DNA of 19,341 nucleotides from Lawsonibacter sp. (GCA_022793355.1 JAAWCR010000023.1:1-19341); one strand, 5' to 3'. Positions 1 to 6,659 are shown, counted from the stretch's first letter. Numbers and translations: made by a program. Notes: generated by a model not told the origin, from the letters alone.

Positions 1-1
1 C

Positions 2-547
2 GACTACGACGCAAGGCTGGAGGCGCTGCTGCCTGTGGTGCGGGGGGAGCTGCCTGTACACATTCACGCCCACCGGGCGGACGACATTGCTACCGGGGTG
101 CGCATTGCTAAAGAATTTAACCTGAAATGCGTCATGGTCCATGGCACCGAAGGCCACCTTATCCCGGAACTGCTGGCGGAAGAGGGGATTCCCGTCATCA
201 CTGGCCCCGCCCTGGGGGACCGATCCAAGCCGGAGCTGTCCAACATGACCCTGGAAAATCCCGCACGGCTCCGTCGGGCCGGGGTTGAAATCGCCATCTG
301 CACCGACCACCCGGAGGTGCCCATACAATATCTGCCCCTGTGCGCCGCTTTGGCAGTGAAGGGAGGGCTGGACGAGGAGAGCGCTCTGGCCGCCATCACT
401 ATCAGCGCCGCCAAAATCGCTGGGCTGGGGGATTCTCTGGGCTCCCTTACCCCGGGCAAGGAGGCGGATGTGGTGGTCACCAACCGACATCCGCTGGAGC
501 TTCTGAGCAGGGTAGTGGCCGTCCTCCTTGGAGGGCGAAGAATTTAG
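2..547 (+). CDS. Amidohydrolase, imidazolonepropionase-like (5' end outside the window)
   Basis: The reading frame is open from the first bases of the window, so the N-terminal part of the protein lies upstream and only about 181 C-terminal residues are visible. They show the metal-dependent amidohydrolase (TIM-barrel) pattern: an HIHAHR segment near the start, a conserved VMVHGTEGHLIPELL stretch with a metal-type histidine, ICTDHPEVPIQYLP with the late catalytic Asp-His, and a closing SLTPGKEADVVV block typical of the small beta-sandwich domain of this superfamily. This combination matches the imidazolonepropionase-like amidohydrolases common in Clostridia, whose natural substrates are mostly unknown, so a role in histidine breakdown should not be assumed. 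The stop TAG is followed about 20 nt later by the hpf promoter, and no convincing terminator separates them. Family assignment is sure; substrate is not. Confidence 0.88.
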   Translation, partial: DYDARLEALLPVVRGELPVHIHAHRADDIATGVRIAKEFNLKCVMVHGTEGHLIPELLAEEGIPVITGPALGDRSKPELSNMTLENPARLRRAGVEIAICTDHPEVPIQYLPLCAALAVKGGLDEESALAAITISAAKIAGLGDSLGSLTPGKEADVVVTNRHPLELLSRVVAVLLGGRRI

Positions 548-567
548 AAAAATTTAACAAAAACCAG

Positions 568-595
568 TGGACTTTCCCGTTTCTTGTGGTATAAT
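568..595 (+). promoter_or_regulatory. Sigma-A promoter of hpf (extended -10)
   Basis: A TGGACT -35 (568-573), a 16-nt spacer and a perfect TATAAT -10 (590-595) preceded by TGG, which gives the extended -10 TGN motif. Transcription would start near 602, leaving a leader of about 58 nt before hpf. Part of that leader (CCAGGGG...CCCCTGG, 603-623) can fold into a small hairpin. Confidence 0.8.
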
Positions 596-659
596 AGAGA
601 TAACCAGGGGGCCTCACCCCTGGCCTATACCAGCCCTCTGGGCGAAAGGAGCGACGGAT

Positions 660-1211
660 ATGAAATTCGTATTTACGGACAAAAAGGTGACCCTGCCGGA
701 CTCCATTCACAAATACGCGGAGAAAAAGGTGGGCAAGCTGGACCGTTTCTTTAAGGAGGACGCCACCGCCGCCATCACATTCAGCGTGGAGAAGGAGCGG
801 AATAATAAGGTTGAGATTACTATCCGCTCCAGCGGCACTTTCTTCCGAGTGTCAGAAAGCACCTCCGATATGCACGCATCCATCGACGCCGCCGTAACCA
901 CCCTGGAACGGCAGATCAGGAAAAATAAAACCCGTCTGGAAAAGCGGCTGCGGCAGGGTGCCTTTGAGCGGGCTCTGGATGTTGCGGAGATGTCCACCTT
1001 CGCCCCGGACGAGCCGGAAGAGGGCGAGTACCGCATTATCCGCAGCAAGACCTTCCCTATTAAACCCATGACCAGAGACGAGGCCATTTTGCAAATGAAC
1101 TTGCTGGGACACAACTTCTTTGCGTTCCGGAATGAAGAGGCCGGCGGCGGCTTTGCCGTGGTTTACCGCCGGAACGATGGCGGCTATGGTCTGATTGAGG
1201 ACGAACAGTAA
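660..1211 (+). CDS. hpf: Ribosome hibernation promoting factor, long form
   Basis: 183 residues starting at ATG 660 with the Shine-Dalgarno AAAGGAG at 645-651. An upstream in-frame extension to 567 would cross the promoter and is rejected. The N-terminal domain (about 1-100) is the S30AE/YfiA fold with the basic helix rich in Lys/Arg (RQIRKNKTRLEKRL, about 85-98) that binds the decoding region of 16S rRNA. A linker leads to the C-terminal domain (about 125-183; RIIRSKTFPIKPMTRDEAI and AVVYRRNDGGYGLIE), which in long-form HPFs dimerises and joins two 70S ribosomes into inactive 100S particles in stationary phase. Length and both domains fit the long form found in Firmicutes, as opposed to the short Hpf/YfiA of enterobacteria. 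It is a single-gene unit with its own promoter and terminator. Confidence 0.95.
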   Translation: MKFVFTDKKVTLPDSIHKYAEKKVGKLDRFFKEDATAAITFSVEKERNNKVEITIRSSGTFFRVSESTSDMHASIDAAVTTLERQIRKNKTRLEKRLRQGAFERALDVAEMSTFAPDEPEEGEYRIIRSKTFPIKPMTRDEAILQMNLLGHNFFAFRNEEAGGGFAVVYRRNDGGYGLIEDEQ

Positions 1212-1221
1212 GCAGTAAAAC

Positions 1222-1254
1222 GGGAGGGGGGTTATTCCCTCTCCCCATTTTTCT
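1222..1254 (+). terminator. Rho-independent terminator of hpf
   Basis: A 9-bp GC-rich stem (1222-1230 with 1237-1245, one G-U pair), a 6-nt loop GTTATT and the tail ATTTTTCT, starting 10 nt after the hpf stop. Confidence 0.85.
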
Positions 1255-1323
1255 GTTGGAATAAGGATGTCTGGAGTAGAGAGGTACAGCTCTTCGCATT
1301 CCTATTGGGCCGGAATCAAGGGG

Positions 1324-1489
1324 CTAGGGCTTGTTTGAAACAGGTCAACATGCCCAAACGCCGGCTCTTTTTCACCATGCTTTGCCAATTTTCCGTGAAC
1401 TACATCCAGTATTCCTGCGTCAAATTGGCTTCCTCTGGCGAAAAAATTTCTCGCCGTCGGGCACAGTTCCATTGTTCAAACAGCGCCTA
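1324..1489. mobile_element. MITE-like element in the hpf-birA gap
   Basis: A roughly 160-nt AT-richer stretch between the hpf terminator and the birA promoter has imperfect terminal inverted repeats: GGGCTTGTTTGAA at 1327-1339 against TTCAAACAGCGC at 1475-1486 (reverse complement GCGCTGTTTGAA; one indel and one mismatch). Both ends are flanked by the same CTA trinucleotide (1324-1326 and 1487-1489), as for a short target duplication. An unsupported 61-codon frame runs through it without a ribosome site, so no protein is called. Terminal repeats of the form GGGCTTGTTTGAA are typical of IS5-like and related small non-autonomous elements; that family link is inference. The remaining gap on either side (1255-1323, 1490-1534) holds nothing recognisable. 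Confidence 0.5.
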
Positions 1490-1534
1490 ATCGCTTCTTA
1501 GCTGACTTTAAAAAGGACCGGGAGCACAGATATA

Positions 1535-1562
1535 CGTCAACCTGAAGGAATCCTGGTTGACG
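1535..1562. promoter_or_regulatory. Inverted repeat over the birA -35, candidate BirA operator
   Basis: CGTCAACC (1535-1542) and GGTTGACG (1555-1562) form a perfect 8-bp inverted repeat with a 12-nt spacer; the right arm contains the -35 hexamer of birA. The arms resemble the GTTAACC/GGTTAAC half-sites of Firmicutes BirA operators, though the usual spacer there is about 14-16 nt. The repeat is followed by TTTTCTTGTTT and so could also fold as a terminator, but hpf already has its own terminator 280 nt upstream, which favours an operator. Confidence 0.45.
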
Positions 1563-1585
1563 TTTTCTTGTTTGGCGTATATAAT
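1557..1585 (+). promoter_or_regulatory. Sigma-A promoter of birA
   Basis: TTGACG (1557-1562), a 17-nt spacer, and TATAAT (1580-1585). The leader is short, with a Shine-Dalgarno TAAGGAGGGG at 1594-1603 before ATG 1610. Confidence 0.88.
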
Positions 1586-1609
1586 TGTAGTTAATAAGGA
1601 GGGGTTGCT

Positions 1610-2596
1610 ATGAGCCGTGAAAAAGTGCTGTCGCTGCTGCGGCAGGGGGGATATGTGTCCGGCGAAGCTATGAGCCAGCGCCTGGGCATCAGCAGGGCCG
1701 GTGTCTGGAAGGCCATTGAGGGCCTGCGGCAGGAGGGCTATGTGATTGCCTCCGCGCCGAACCGGGGCTACCGGCTGGAGGAGGCGCCCGACCGGCTGCG
1801 GGAGGGGGAGCTGTCCGGGTCCCTGGCCGGGGCACTGGTGGGGTCTAAGCTGCTGTGCCTGGACTGCATCGACTCTACCAATACCGAATGCAAGCGTCAG
1901 GCGATGTCCGGGGCCCCCGAGGGCCTTGTGGTGACGGCGGAGGAGCAAACCGGCGGGCGGGGCCGGCGGGGGAGGGGATTTCAGTCCCCCCGGGGAAAGG
2001 GGATCTACCTGTCTGCCCTGTTCCGCCCAGCGCTGGAGCTAAGTCAGGTCTCTGATTTTACCGCCTGGGTGGCGGTGGCGGTGTGCGACGGCATCGAGGC
2101 CTGCTGCCACATTCGCCCACAGATTAAGTGGACCAACGATATTGTGTTTCAGGGGAAAAAGCTGGTGGGCATCCTCACGGAGCTTGGGATGGAGAGTGAA
2201 AGCGGCGCTTTGGATTATATGGTCGCCGGCATCGGGATCAACGTGAATCACGGGTCGAAGGACTTTGCGCCGGAGATACGGGATATGGCCTATTCGTTGG
2301 CGCAGATTCTGGGCCGCCCGGTGCGCCGGGCGGAACTGGCCGCACAGGTGATACTGGCGCTGGACCGGATGTATGCCGGCTATCCGGAGAACAAGGCCGA
2401 GTATTTGGAGAAGTACCGGGCCGGCTGCGTCACCACAGGTCGTCAGGTTCAGCTGATTACCCCTGCCTCACGGCGGGAGGCCTTTGCCAGGGAAATCGAC
2501 GATCAGTTTAACCTGGTGGTGGAGTTGCCCGGCGGCGCCCGGGAGACCATCTGTGCCGGGGAAGTCTCCGTCCGTGGGATGTATGGTTATGTGTGA
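1610..2596 (+). CDS. birA: Bifunctional biotin-[acetyl-CoA-carboxylase] ligase / biotin operon repressor
   Basis: 328 residues, the usual length of two-function BirA. Residues 1-60 form a winged helix-turn-helix (SGEAMSQRLGISRAGVWKAI) that in this family binds the bio operator. The catalytic domain follows, with the biotinyl-AMP loop GRGRRGRG at about 116-123, the conserved KWTNDI at 173-178 and the lysine-bearing GKKLVGIL after it; the small SH3-like C-terminal domain ends the protein. The enzyme activates biotin with ATP and attaches it to the carrier lysine of biotin-dependent carboxylases. The HTH domain makes autoregulation plausible, and a matching inverted repeat covers the gene's own promoter. 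Start is ATG 1610 with a strong Shine-Dalgarno 6-10 nt upstream. No bio synthesis or bioY gene is within the window. Confidence 0.96.
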   Translation: MSREKVLSLLRQGGYVSGEAMSQRLGISRAGVWKAIEGLRQEGYVIASAPNRGYRLEEAPDRLREGELSGSLAGALVGSKLLCLDCIDSTNTECKRQAMSGAPEGLVVTAEEQTGGRGRRGRGFQSPRGKGIYLSALFRPALELSQVSDFTAWVAVAVCDGIEACCHIRPQIKWTNDIVFQGKKLVGILTELGMESESGALDYMVAGIGINVNHGSKDFAPEIRDMAYSLAQILGRPVRRAELAAQVILALDRMYAGYPENKAEYLEKYRAGCVTTGRQVQLITPASRREAFAREIDDQFNLVVELPGGARETICAGEVSVRGMYGYV

Positions 2597-2625
2597 GGCT
2601 TTTCCTCAAAACCTGTAGTAAAAAT

Positions 2626-2655
2626 AAAAAGAACCGCCATAGGGCGGTCCTTTTT
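2626..2655. terminator. Bidirectional terminator between birA and tRNA-Gly
   Basis: An A5 run, then ACCGCC (2633-2638), loop ATAG, GGCGGT (2643-2648), then a T5 run. The symmetry lets it end birA on the plus strand and tRNA-Gly on the minus strand, whose 3' end lies only 5 nt away. Confidence 0.88.
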
Positions 2656-2659
2656 ATTC

Positions 2660-2735
2660 TGGAGCGAGTGACGAGGCTCGAACTCGCTACCTCCACCTTG
2701 GCAAGGTGGCGCTCTACCAGATGAGCTACACTCGC
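2660..2735 (-). tRNA. tRNA-Gly (anticodon GCC), CCA encoded
   Basis: Read on the minus strand, 76 nt fold as a cloverleaf: acceptor stem GCGAGTG/CACTCGC, D-arm with the TAGCTCA...GGTAGAGC pattern, anticodon stem CACCT/AGGTG with loop TTGCCAA (anticodon GCC), T-arm GTTCGAGCC, discriminator T and an encoded CCA. It decodes GGC and GGU glycine codons. Confidence 0.97.
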
Positions 2736-2748
2736 AGCGACAAGTGGT

Positions 2749-2776
2749 ATTATACCAGAACTTGGCCCAAAGTCAA
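2749..2776 (-). promoter_or_regulatory. Promoter of tRNA-Gly
   Basis: On the minus strand: TTGACT (2776-2771), 16-nt spacer, TGG-TATAAT (2754-2749). The start would lie a few nucleotides before the mature 5' end. Confidence 0.85.
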
Positions 2777-2854
2777 CCCCTAATTTTAAAAAATTTCCGG
2801 GAGAAGGTTGGAAGAAATTTGGGGACTATTTTGTAAGCGTGTCCTTTGGAATTC

Positions 2855-2883
2855 TTGACAGCGAGGCATAATAATGCCATAAT
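2855..2883 (+). promoter_or_regulatory. Promoter of pfkA with an inverted repeat in the spacer
   Basis: TTGACA (2855-2860), 17-nt spacer, CATAAT (2878-2883). The spacer carries GGCAT-AATA-ATGCC (2865-2878), a small inverted repeat that could be a repressor site or chance. The Shine-Dalgarno AAGGAGG is at 2935-2941. Confidence 0.8.
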
Positions 2884-2949
2884 AAAACAGCGTAATAAAG
2901 GGATTTCCCTCAGGCGAGAGAGATTTCAAAAAATAAGGAGGTCTGCATT

Positions 2950-3963
2950 ATGGGTGATAAAATCAGGCGGATCGGGGTATTGACCAGCGGCGGCGACGCT
3001 CCTGGTATGAACGCGGCGGTGCGCGCGGTGGTGCGCACGGCGGTGGGCCAGGGCATCGAGTGCGTCGGCATCCGGCGGGGCTGGAGCGGCTTGATTAACA
3101 GCGACTTCGTACCCCTGACCGGCACCAGCGTCAGCCGGATTATCAATCGGGGCGGCACCATGCTGTACACCGCCCGGAGCCTGGAGTTTATGGAAGAGGA
3201 GGGCCGGAAGAAGGCTCTGGCTACCTGCAAGCTGCTGGGGCTGGACGGCATCGTGGCCATCGGCGGCGACGGCACTTTTCGGGGGGCTCTGGCTATTTCC
3301 CGCCAGGCCGCCCAGGACAATATGAGCCTGAAGGTGGTGGGCATCCCCGCCACCATCGACAACGACATCGGCTGCTCCCACTATACCATTGGCTTCGACT
3401 CCGCCTGCAACACCGCCATTGAGTGTATCGACAAGCTGCGGGACACCATGCAGTCTCACGAGCGCTGCTCCCTGGTGGAGGTCATGGGCCGGCACGCCGG
3501 AAATCTGGCCCTGTATGTGGGTCTGGCCGTGGGTGCCACCTCGGTGCTCATCCCCGAGCGTCCGGTGGATTTTGAAAACGATGTGGTGGAGAACATTCGC
3601 CGGGCTAGGTTGGCGGGCACCACCCACTATATGATTGTGGTGGCTGAGGGCGCGGGCAGCGTCTATGAGTTCGCCGCCAAAATCAAGGACTCCCTGGGTA
3701 TTGATCCCCGGGTCACCGTGCTGGGCCATATCCAGCGTGGCGGGTCTCCCTCCGCCCGGGACCGGGAGACGGCCAGCCGCATGGGCTTTACCGCCGTGCA
3801 GGCCCTGGTGTCCGACAGGGGCAACCGCATTGTGGTGTCTAAGGACGGCAGGATTATGGACTTGGATATGGAGGAGGCCCTGGCCGAGACCAAGGAATTC
3901 CAGATGGAGCGCTACAATATTCTGGAGGCGCTGACCAACAACGGAATCAGCAAAATCCACTAA
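2950..3963 (+). CDS. pfkA: ATP-dependent 6-phosphofructokinase
   Basis: 337 residues, close to bacterial PfkA. It phosphorylates fructose 6-phosphate to fructose 1,6-bisphosphate, the committing step of glycolysis in the cytosol. Visible signatures: the nucleotide-binding GVLTSGGDAPGMNAA at 9-23, GGDGT at 105-109 (Gly108 in the position that marks ATP rather than pyrophosphate use), the catalytic TIDND at 135-139 with Asp137 as the base, MGRHAGNLAL for substrate contacts, and GHIQRGGSPSARDR near the C-terminus. The start is ATG 2950, 8 nt after a perfect AAGGAGG. It is monocistronic between its own promoter and terminator. Pyruvate kinase, often next to pfkA in Firmicutes, is not here. Confidence 0.97.
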   Translation: MGDKIRRIGVLTSGGDAPGMNAAVRAVVRTAVGQGIECVGIRRGWSGLINSDFVPLTGTSVSRIINRGGTMLYTARSLEFMEEEGRKKALATCKLLGLDGIVAIGGDGTFRGALAISRQAAQDNMSLKVVGIPATIDNDIGCSHYTIGFDSACNTAIECIDKLRDTMQSHERCSLVEVMGRHAGNLALYVGLAVGATSVLIPERPVDFENDVVENIRRARLAGTTHYMIVVAEGAGSVYEFAAKIKDSLGIDPRVTVLGHIQRGGSPSARDRETASRMGFTAVQALVSDRGNRIVVSKDGRIMDLDMEEALAETKEFQMERYNILEALTNNGISKIH

Positions 3964-3979
3964 TGGTTACAAACTGGTA

Positions 3980-4020
3980 TCAGGACCGCCCGCGCGCCGG
4001 GCGGTCCTGATATTTTCTTT
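3980..4020 (+). terminator. Rho-independent terminator of pfkA
   Basis: A 13-bp stem (TCAGGACCGCCCG 3980-3992 with CGGGCGGTCCTGA 3998-4010), 5-nt loop, and a T-rich tail (TATTTTCTTTTT). Confidence 0.93.
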
Positions 4021-4113
4021 TTGGGAGAAATCTGTGGGCCGCAATGGAAAAAAGGAGCCTTTTTCGACCATAAGGCGGAGAAAAAATTTCTCAAAAAAAG
4101 TTTTGAAAAAGAT

Positions 4114-4151
4114 TTGACAAGTAGTAACAAATATGTTACAATTCGGTTACA
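4114..4151 (+). promoter_or_regulatory. Promoter of the 96-aa gene with three WalR-like half-sites
   Basis: TTGACA (4114-4119), 17-nt spacer, TACAAT (4137-4142). On the opposite strand three half-sites, TGTAAC (4151-4146), TGTAAC (4140-4135) and TGTTAC (4129-4124), are each separated by 5 nt, an 11-bp period. They cover the -10 and the spacer. Any two adjacent ones match the TGTWAH-N5-TGTWAH consensus of the WalR (YycF) response regulator; binding at this position would be expected to repress. Read differently, GTAACA-AATA-TGTTAC (4124-4139) is a palindrome. Confidence 0.7.
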
Positions 4152-4186
4152 GTTTTCAGGAGGACAACATTTTGAGGAGGTACACA

Positions 4187-4477
4187 ATGGCAAACGAGAA
4201 CCTGCCTCTTTCCTATAAGGGACACCCCCTGCGCCGGAAAGACAATTTGATTTATTACGGAACCATGGCTGAGAAATACATTATCATGCTCCAGGTTCTT
4301 TCTACGAAAAATCAGGGCGATTTGCCCGTTGCGGATAAAGTTTCCGTCCAATTGCAGCTCACGGATCCCGACCTGAAGAGCCGGGACCGGGTGGTGAAGA
4401 AGAGCGAAAAGGACAGCCTTTACGCCGCTATGGACGTAGCCGCCGTGTGGCTGGACCGGGCCCTGTCTGGAAAGTAA
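4187..4477 (+). CDS. Conserved small protein of unknown function
   Basis: 96 residues from ATG 4187, with TGAGGAGG at 4173-4180 (6-nt spacing). A longer frame beginning at 4133 would start inside the promoter's -35/-10 region and is rejected. I do not recognise a named domain. The protein is soluble and mixed in charge, with a conserved-looking core (KDNLIYYGTMAEKYIIMLQVL, then VADKVSVQLQL, then a C-terminal amphipathic helix around DSLYAAMDVAAVWLDRAL). There is no signal peptide or membrane segment. It is 74 nt upstream of the NlpC/P60 hydrolase, without a terminator between them, so the two may be co-transcribed in part. Both carry the same TGTAAC-type boxes, which suggests an envelope-related role; that is inference. 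Confidence 0.8.
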   Translation: MANENLPLSYKGHPLRRKDNLIYYGTMAEKYIIMLQVLSTKNQGDLPVADKVSVQLQLTDPDLKSRDRVVKKSEKDSLYAAMDVAAVWLDRALSGK

Positions 4478-4486
4478 AACTGGGCC

Positions 4487-4503
4487 TGTAACTTCTTTGT
4501 AAC
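4487..4503 (+). promoter_or_regulatory. WalR-like box upstream of the cell-wall hydrolase
   Basis: TGTAAC (4487-4492), TTCTT, TGTAAC (4498-4503): a perfect direct repeat with an 11-bp period that matches TGTWAH-N5-TGTWAH. It lies 49 nt before the ATG of the NlpC/P60 gene, the type of gene WalR controls in Bacilli. No strong -35/-10 pair is visible downstream, as expected for an activated promoter. Confidence 0.6.
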
Positions 4504-4551
4504 TTTTACGTAAGAAATCCATCTGTCGTACAGAAAGAGGAGGACACTACC

Positions 4552-5484
4552 ATGCACTTCAACCGCTTTGCGTCTCGCCTGACCGCCGCCATCCTGCTGG
4601 CCGGCGCGATGATTACCCCCAGCCTTGCCGCCGATGGCACCGTTACCACTCCTGAGGGATCCCCTCTGCGCCTGCGTTCGGAGGCCAGCATTGAGAGCAC
4701 TGTTTTGAAAAAACTGGCAAACGGCTCTGTGGTGGAGGTTCTCTCCAGCCTGGACGGCGGCTGGTATCAGGTGACTTATGACGGCACCACCGGTTATGTG
4801 TCTGCCGAATACCTGACCGTAAACGATGACGAGGATGTCCCGGATGAGGAGGATAGCGAAGCTCCGGAAGCTCCCGCTCCCCAAGCCAAGTCTGGGACCG
4901 AGAGCGACGGCAAGAACTATGTGCGTGTGGTGGAAGGCCCCCTGAACATCCGCAGCGGCCCCGGCACCGACTATGAGAAAGCCGGCAAGCTGTACACCGG
5001 ACGGGTGGTGGAGGTTCTGGACCTGGCCAACGGTTGGTATAAGCTGGAGAACGGATACATCAGCGCCGACTATGTCGTGGAGGCGTCCGCCTCTGAGGCC
5101 CAGTCCTCCGGGAAGGCCCAGGAGCTTGTAGACTATGCCCTCCAGTTCATTGGCACCCCCTATGTATACGGCGGCAGCTCCCCCCGGGGATTTGATTGCT
5201 CCGGTTTTACCAGCTATGTCTATAAGCAGTGCGGCGTCAAGATTAACCGCACCGCCTCGGCTCAGCTGAATAACGGCTATGCCGTCTCCCGCAGCGACCT
5301 CCAGCCCGGCGATTTGGTGATGTTTAAGTCTGGTGGCAGCAAGCCGGCCTCCCATGTAGGGATTTACATCGGGAATGGGCAGTTTGTCCACTCCTCTGCT
5401 CCCGGCGTCGGTGTTGTGATCGACAGCCTGAACAGCAATTTCTATTCCAGGACCTATGTAGGCGCCCGCCGCGTGGTCTCCTGA
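4552..5484 (+). CDS. Secreted cell-wall hydrolase: SH3b-SH3b-NlpC/P60
   Basis: 310 residues. A signal peptide (about 1-27: basic start, hydrophobic LTAAILLAGAMI, cleavage after SLAA) is followed by a first bacterial SH3 domain (about 30-93, LRLRSEASIESTVL...WYQVTYDGTTGYVSAEYL), an acidic Pro/Glu-rich linker (about 94-120), a second SH3b domain (about 122-177, LNIRSGPGTDYEKAG...WYKLENGYISADYV) and a C-terminal NlpC/P60 peptidase (about 188-310). The catalytic triad is visible: Cys216 in FDCSGFTSYV, His268 in ASHVGIYIG and His280 in FVHSSAPG. Enzymes of this design cut the peptide stems of peptidoglycan, usually as gamma-D-glutamyl-diamino-acid endopeptidases, with SH3b domains giving wall binding. 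The start is ATG 4552 after AGAGGAGG at 4536-4543. The upstream WalR-like box points to control by envelope status. Confidence 0.94.
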   Translation: MHFNRFASRLTAAILLAGAMITPSLAADGTVTTPEGSPLRLRSEASIESTVLKKLANGSVVEVLSSLDGGWYQVTYDGTTGYVSAEYLTVNDDEDVPDEEDSEAPEAPAPQAKSGTESDGKNYVRVVEGPLNIRSGPGTDYEKAGKLYTGRVVEVLDLANGWYKLENGYISADYVVEASASEAQSSGKAQELVDYALQFIGTPYVYGGSSPRGFDCSGFTSYVYKQCGVKINRTASAQLNNGYAVSRSDLQPGDLVMFKSGGSKPASHVGIYIGNGQFVHSSAPGVGVVIDSLNSNFYSRTYVGARRVVS

Positions 5485-5502
5485 ATGACATAACAGCAAT
5501 CG

Positions 5503-5530
5503 GGGCGCTCCTGTGGGAGCGCCCTTTATC
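5503..5530. terminator. Terminator after the NlpC/P60 gene
   Basis: GGGCGCTCC (5503-5511), loop TGTG, GGAGCGCCC (5516-5524), then TTTATC. The convergent minus-strand gene ends at 5526, so the hairpin may serve both. Confidence 0.8.
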
Positions 5531-5885
5531 CTGTCCTATGCTGGCCTGTCAGCCAGAGCAGAGCTCCGGCCTGATAGGCAAGAAAGTCCCAAGGGTCGAA
5601 CACTGCCCCCGGCTTCCAGAGGGGAGCGGCAACCTCCCACACAAAGCCGCAGGCCAGCAGCAGGGGGAAGGTCTGCCTCCAAGAGCGAATGGGGGGCAGC
5701 CTGCCCAGCCGAAAAAGCAGATCGCTCCAGGCCGCGATAGCCGCCCCGGCGAAGATATCATTGGCGTAACAGGAGAGAAACCAGCCCAGCGGTCCGCTTA
5801 CGGTGTGCGTCAGGACCAGTCGGTTCAGGAGATAAAATCCCCCGGCCGCCAGGAGAACAGCCCGGTTAAAGCCCTTTGGACTCAT
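5526..5885 (-). CDS. Small integral membrane protein, function unknown
   Basis: 119 residues with about three to four hydrophobic segments: AVLLAAGGFYLLNRLVL near the N-terminus, GPLGWFLSCYANDIFAGAAIAAW, TFPLLLACGFVWEVAAPL and a last one ending in AYQAGALLWL. Polar residues inside or next to the segments (ND in the second, WE..AP in the third, DPWDFLAY before the last) recall small VanZ-like or transporter-like families of Firmicutes and Bacteroidetes, but I cannot name the family. Its ATG overlaps the stop of the upstream XRE/zinc-ribbon gene in an ATGA, so the two are translationally coupled. The pair could be a sensor-regulator with its membrane partner. Confidence 0.75.
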   Translation of the reverse strand: MSPKGFNRAVLLAAGGFYLLNRLVLTHTVSGPLGWFLSCYANDIFAGAAIAAWSDLLFRLGRLPPIRSWRQTFPLLLACGFVWEVAAPLWKPGAVFDPWDFLAYQAGALLWLTGQHRTG

Positions 5886-6586
5886 AAGATGGACAGCAGA
5901 AAAATCCCGCCTACGATGCCTACGATAACAGCCAGCACTACCATCCCAAAAGACATGGGCTCTCTAGGCTTGGTGAGAACCAGGTCCTCAGGATTGACCC
6001 TCGGATAGCCGACCAGAATCTCTGGGTCATCCTCCTTGCCATTGTCCTGGAAGAAGAGAAAGCAGTTGGGGTAGATGGTGGCGTTCCAGGCGGAGGCAAG
6101 CTGCTCCTTGGTCAGCCCCCTGGCCAGCACCTGGGGGGCTGAGCTGAGCAACGCCTTCGCTTCTGCGCGGGTCAAAGGGGAGGACAGGGGGGAGCCTTGG
6201 GGGAAAATTCCGCTCTTGGATAGACGAATCAGGTCATCAATAGGGGGATAGGAATGGGGCTTGGGAGCCTGCAAAAGGATTGCGTAGCTGCCCCGGAGGC
6301 TGCGTCCGCAGGAGGGGCAATACTGGTCCAGTCCGCTGACGATCCCCTGGCAGCCAGGGCAGCGTTCCGGAGCGGCGGACCAGGCACCTTCCTCCCCCAG
6401 CAGCAGCCAGTCGGAGGATAGCTCCAGCAGCCGGCATATCTGGGCTACATAGGCCACATCTGGATTGGTTTGGCTGCTCTCCCACTTGCTCACCGCCTGG
6501 CGGGATACCCCCAGCTTTTCGCCCAGCTGCTCCTGGGACAGCCCCGCTTGCTTTCGGGCCAAGGCGATTCGTTCACCTAATGTCAT
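5882..6586 (-). CDS. Membrane-anchored XRE-family regulator with a zinc ribbon
   Basis: 234 residues. Residues 4-62 are a Cro/CI-type helix-turn-helix (LSQEQLGEKLGVSRQAVSKWE is the recognition region, followed by the NPDV turn). A four-cysteine zinc ribbon follows: Cys76-x2-Cys79 and Cys90-x2-Cys93. Then comes a cytoplasmic region of about 110 residues, and the last 24 residues (about 211-234, MVVLAVIVGIVGGIFLLSI) form a single membrane anchor. XRE-zinc-ribbon-TM proteins are common in Clostridia; their ligands are mostly unknown. Start ATG 6586 is preceded by AAAGGAGG on the minus strand. It has its own promoter (6639-6611) and is coupled to the small membrane protein downstream. Confidence 0.9.
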   Translation of the reverse strand: MTLGERIALARKQAGLSQEQLGEKLGVSRQAVSKWESSQTNPDVAYVAQICRLLELSSDWLLLGEEGAWSAAPERCPGCQGIVSGLDQYCPSCGRSLRGSYAILLQAPKPHSYPPIDDLIRLSKSGIFPQGSPLSSPLTRAEAKALLSSAPQVLARGLTKEQLASAWNATIYPNCFLFFQDNGKEDDPEILVGYPRVNPEDLVLTKPREPMSFGMVVLAVIVGIVGGIFLLSIL

Positions 6587-6610
6587 GTTAAATCCTCCTT
6601 TTTTCTCCCT

Positions 6611-6639
6611 ATAATATCAAAACAGAGGTGGTCTGGCAA
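6611..6639 (-). promoter_or_regulatory. Promoter of the XRE/zinc-ribbon operon
   Basis: On the minus strand: TTGCCA (6639-6634), 17-nt spacer, TATTAT (6616-6611). Confidence 0.75.
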
Positions 6640-6659
6640 GAAAAGAAAGCTGGAAATCC

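Noticed and set aside
1305..1490. 61-codon plus-strand frame in the hpf-birA gap
   Set aside because: No ribosome site, and it lies almost wholly inside the MITE-like element; probably not translated.
2926..3960. 344-codon minus-strand frame antisense to pfkA
   Set aside because: No start signal and no recognisable protein features; the plus strand encodes a clear PfkA.
4420..5499. 359-codon minus-strand frame antisense to the NlpC/P60 gene
   Set aside because: Gly/Ala/His-rich shadow; the plus strand has a signal peptide, SH3b domains and a catalytic triad.
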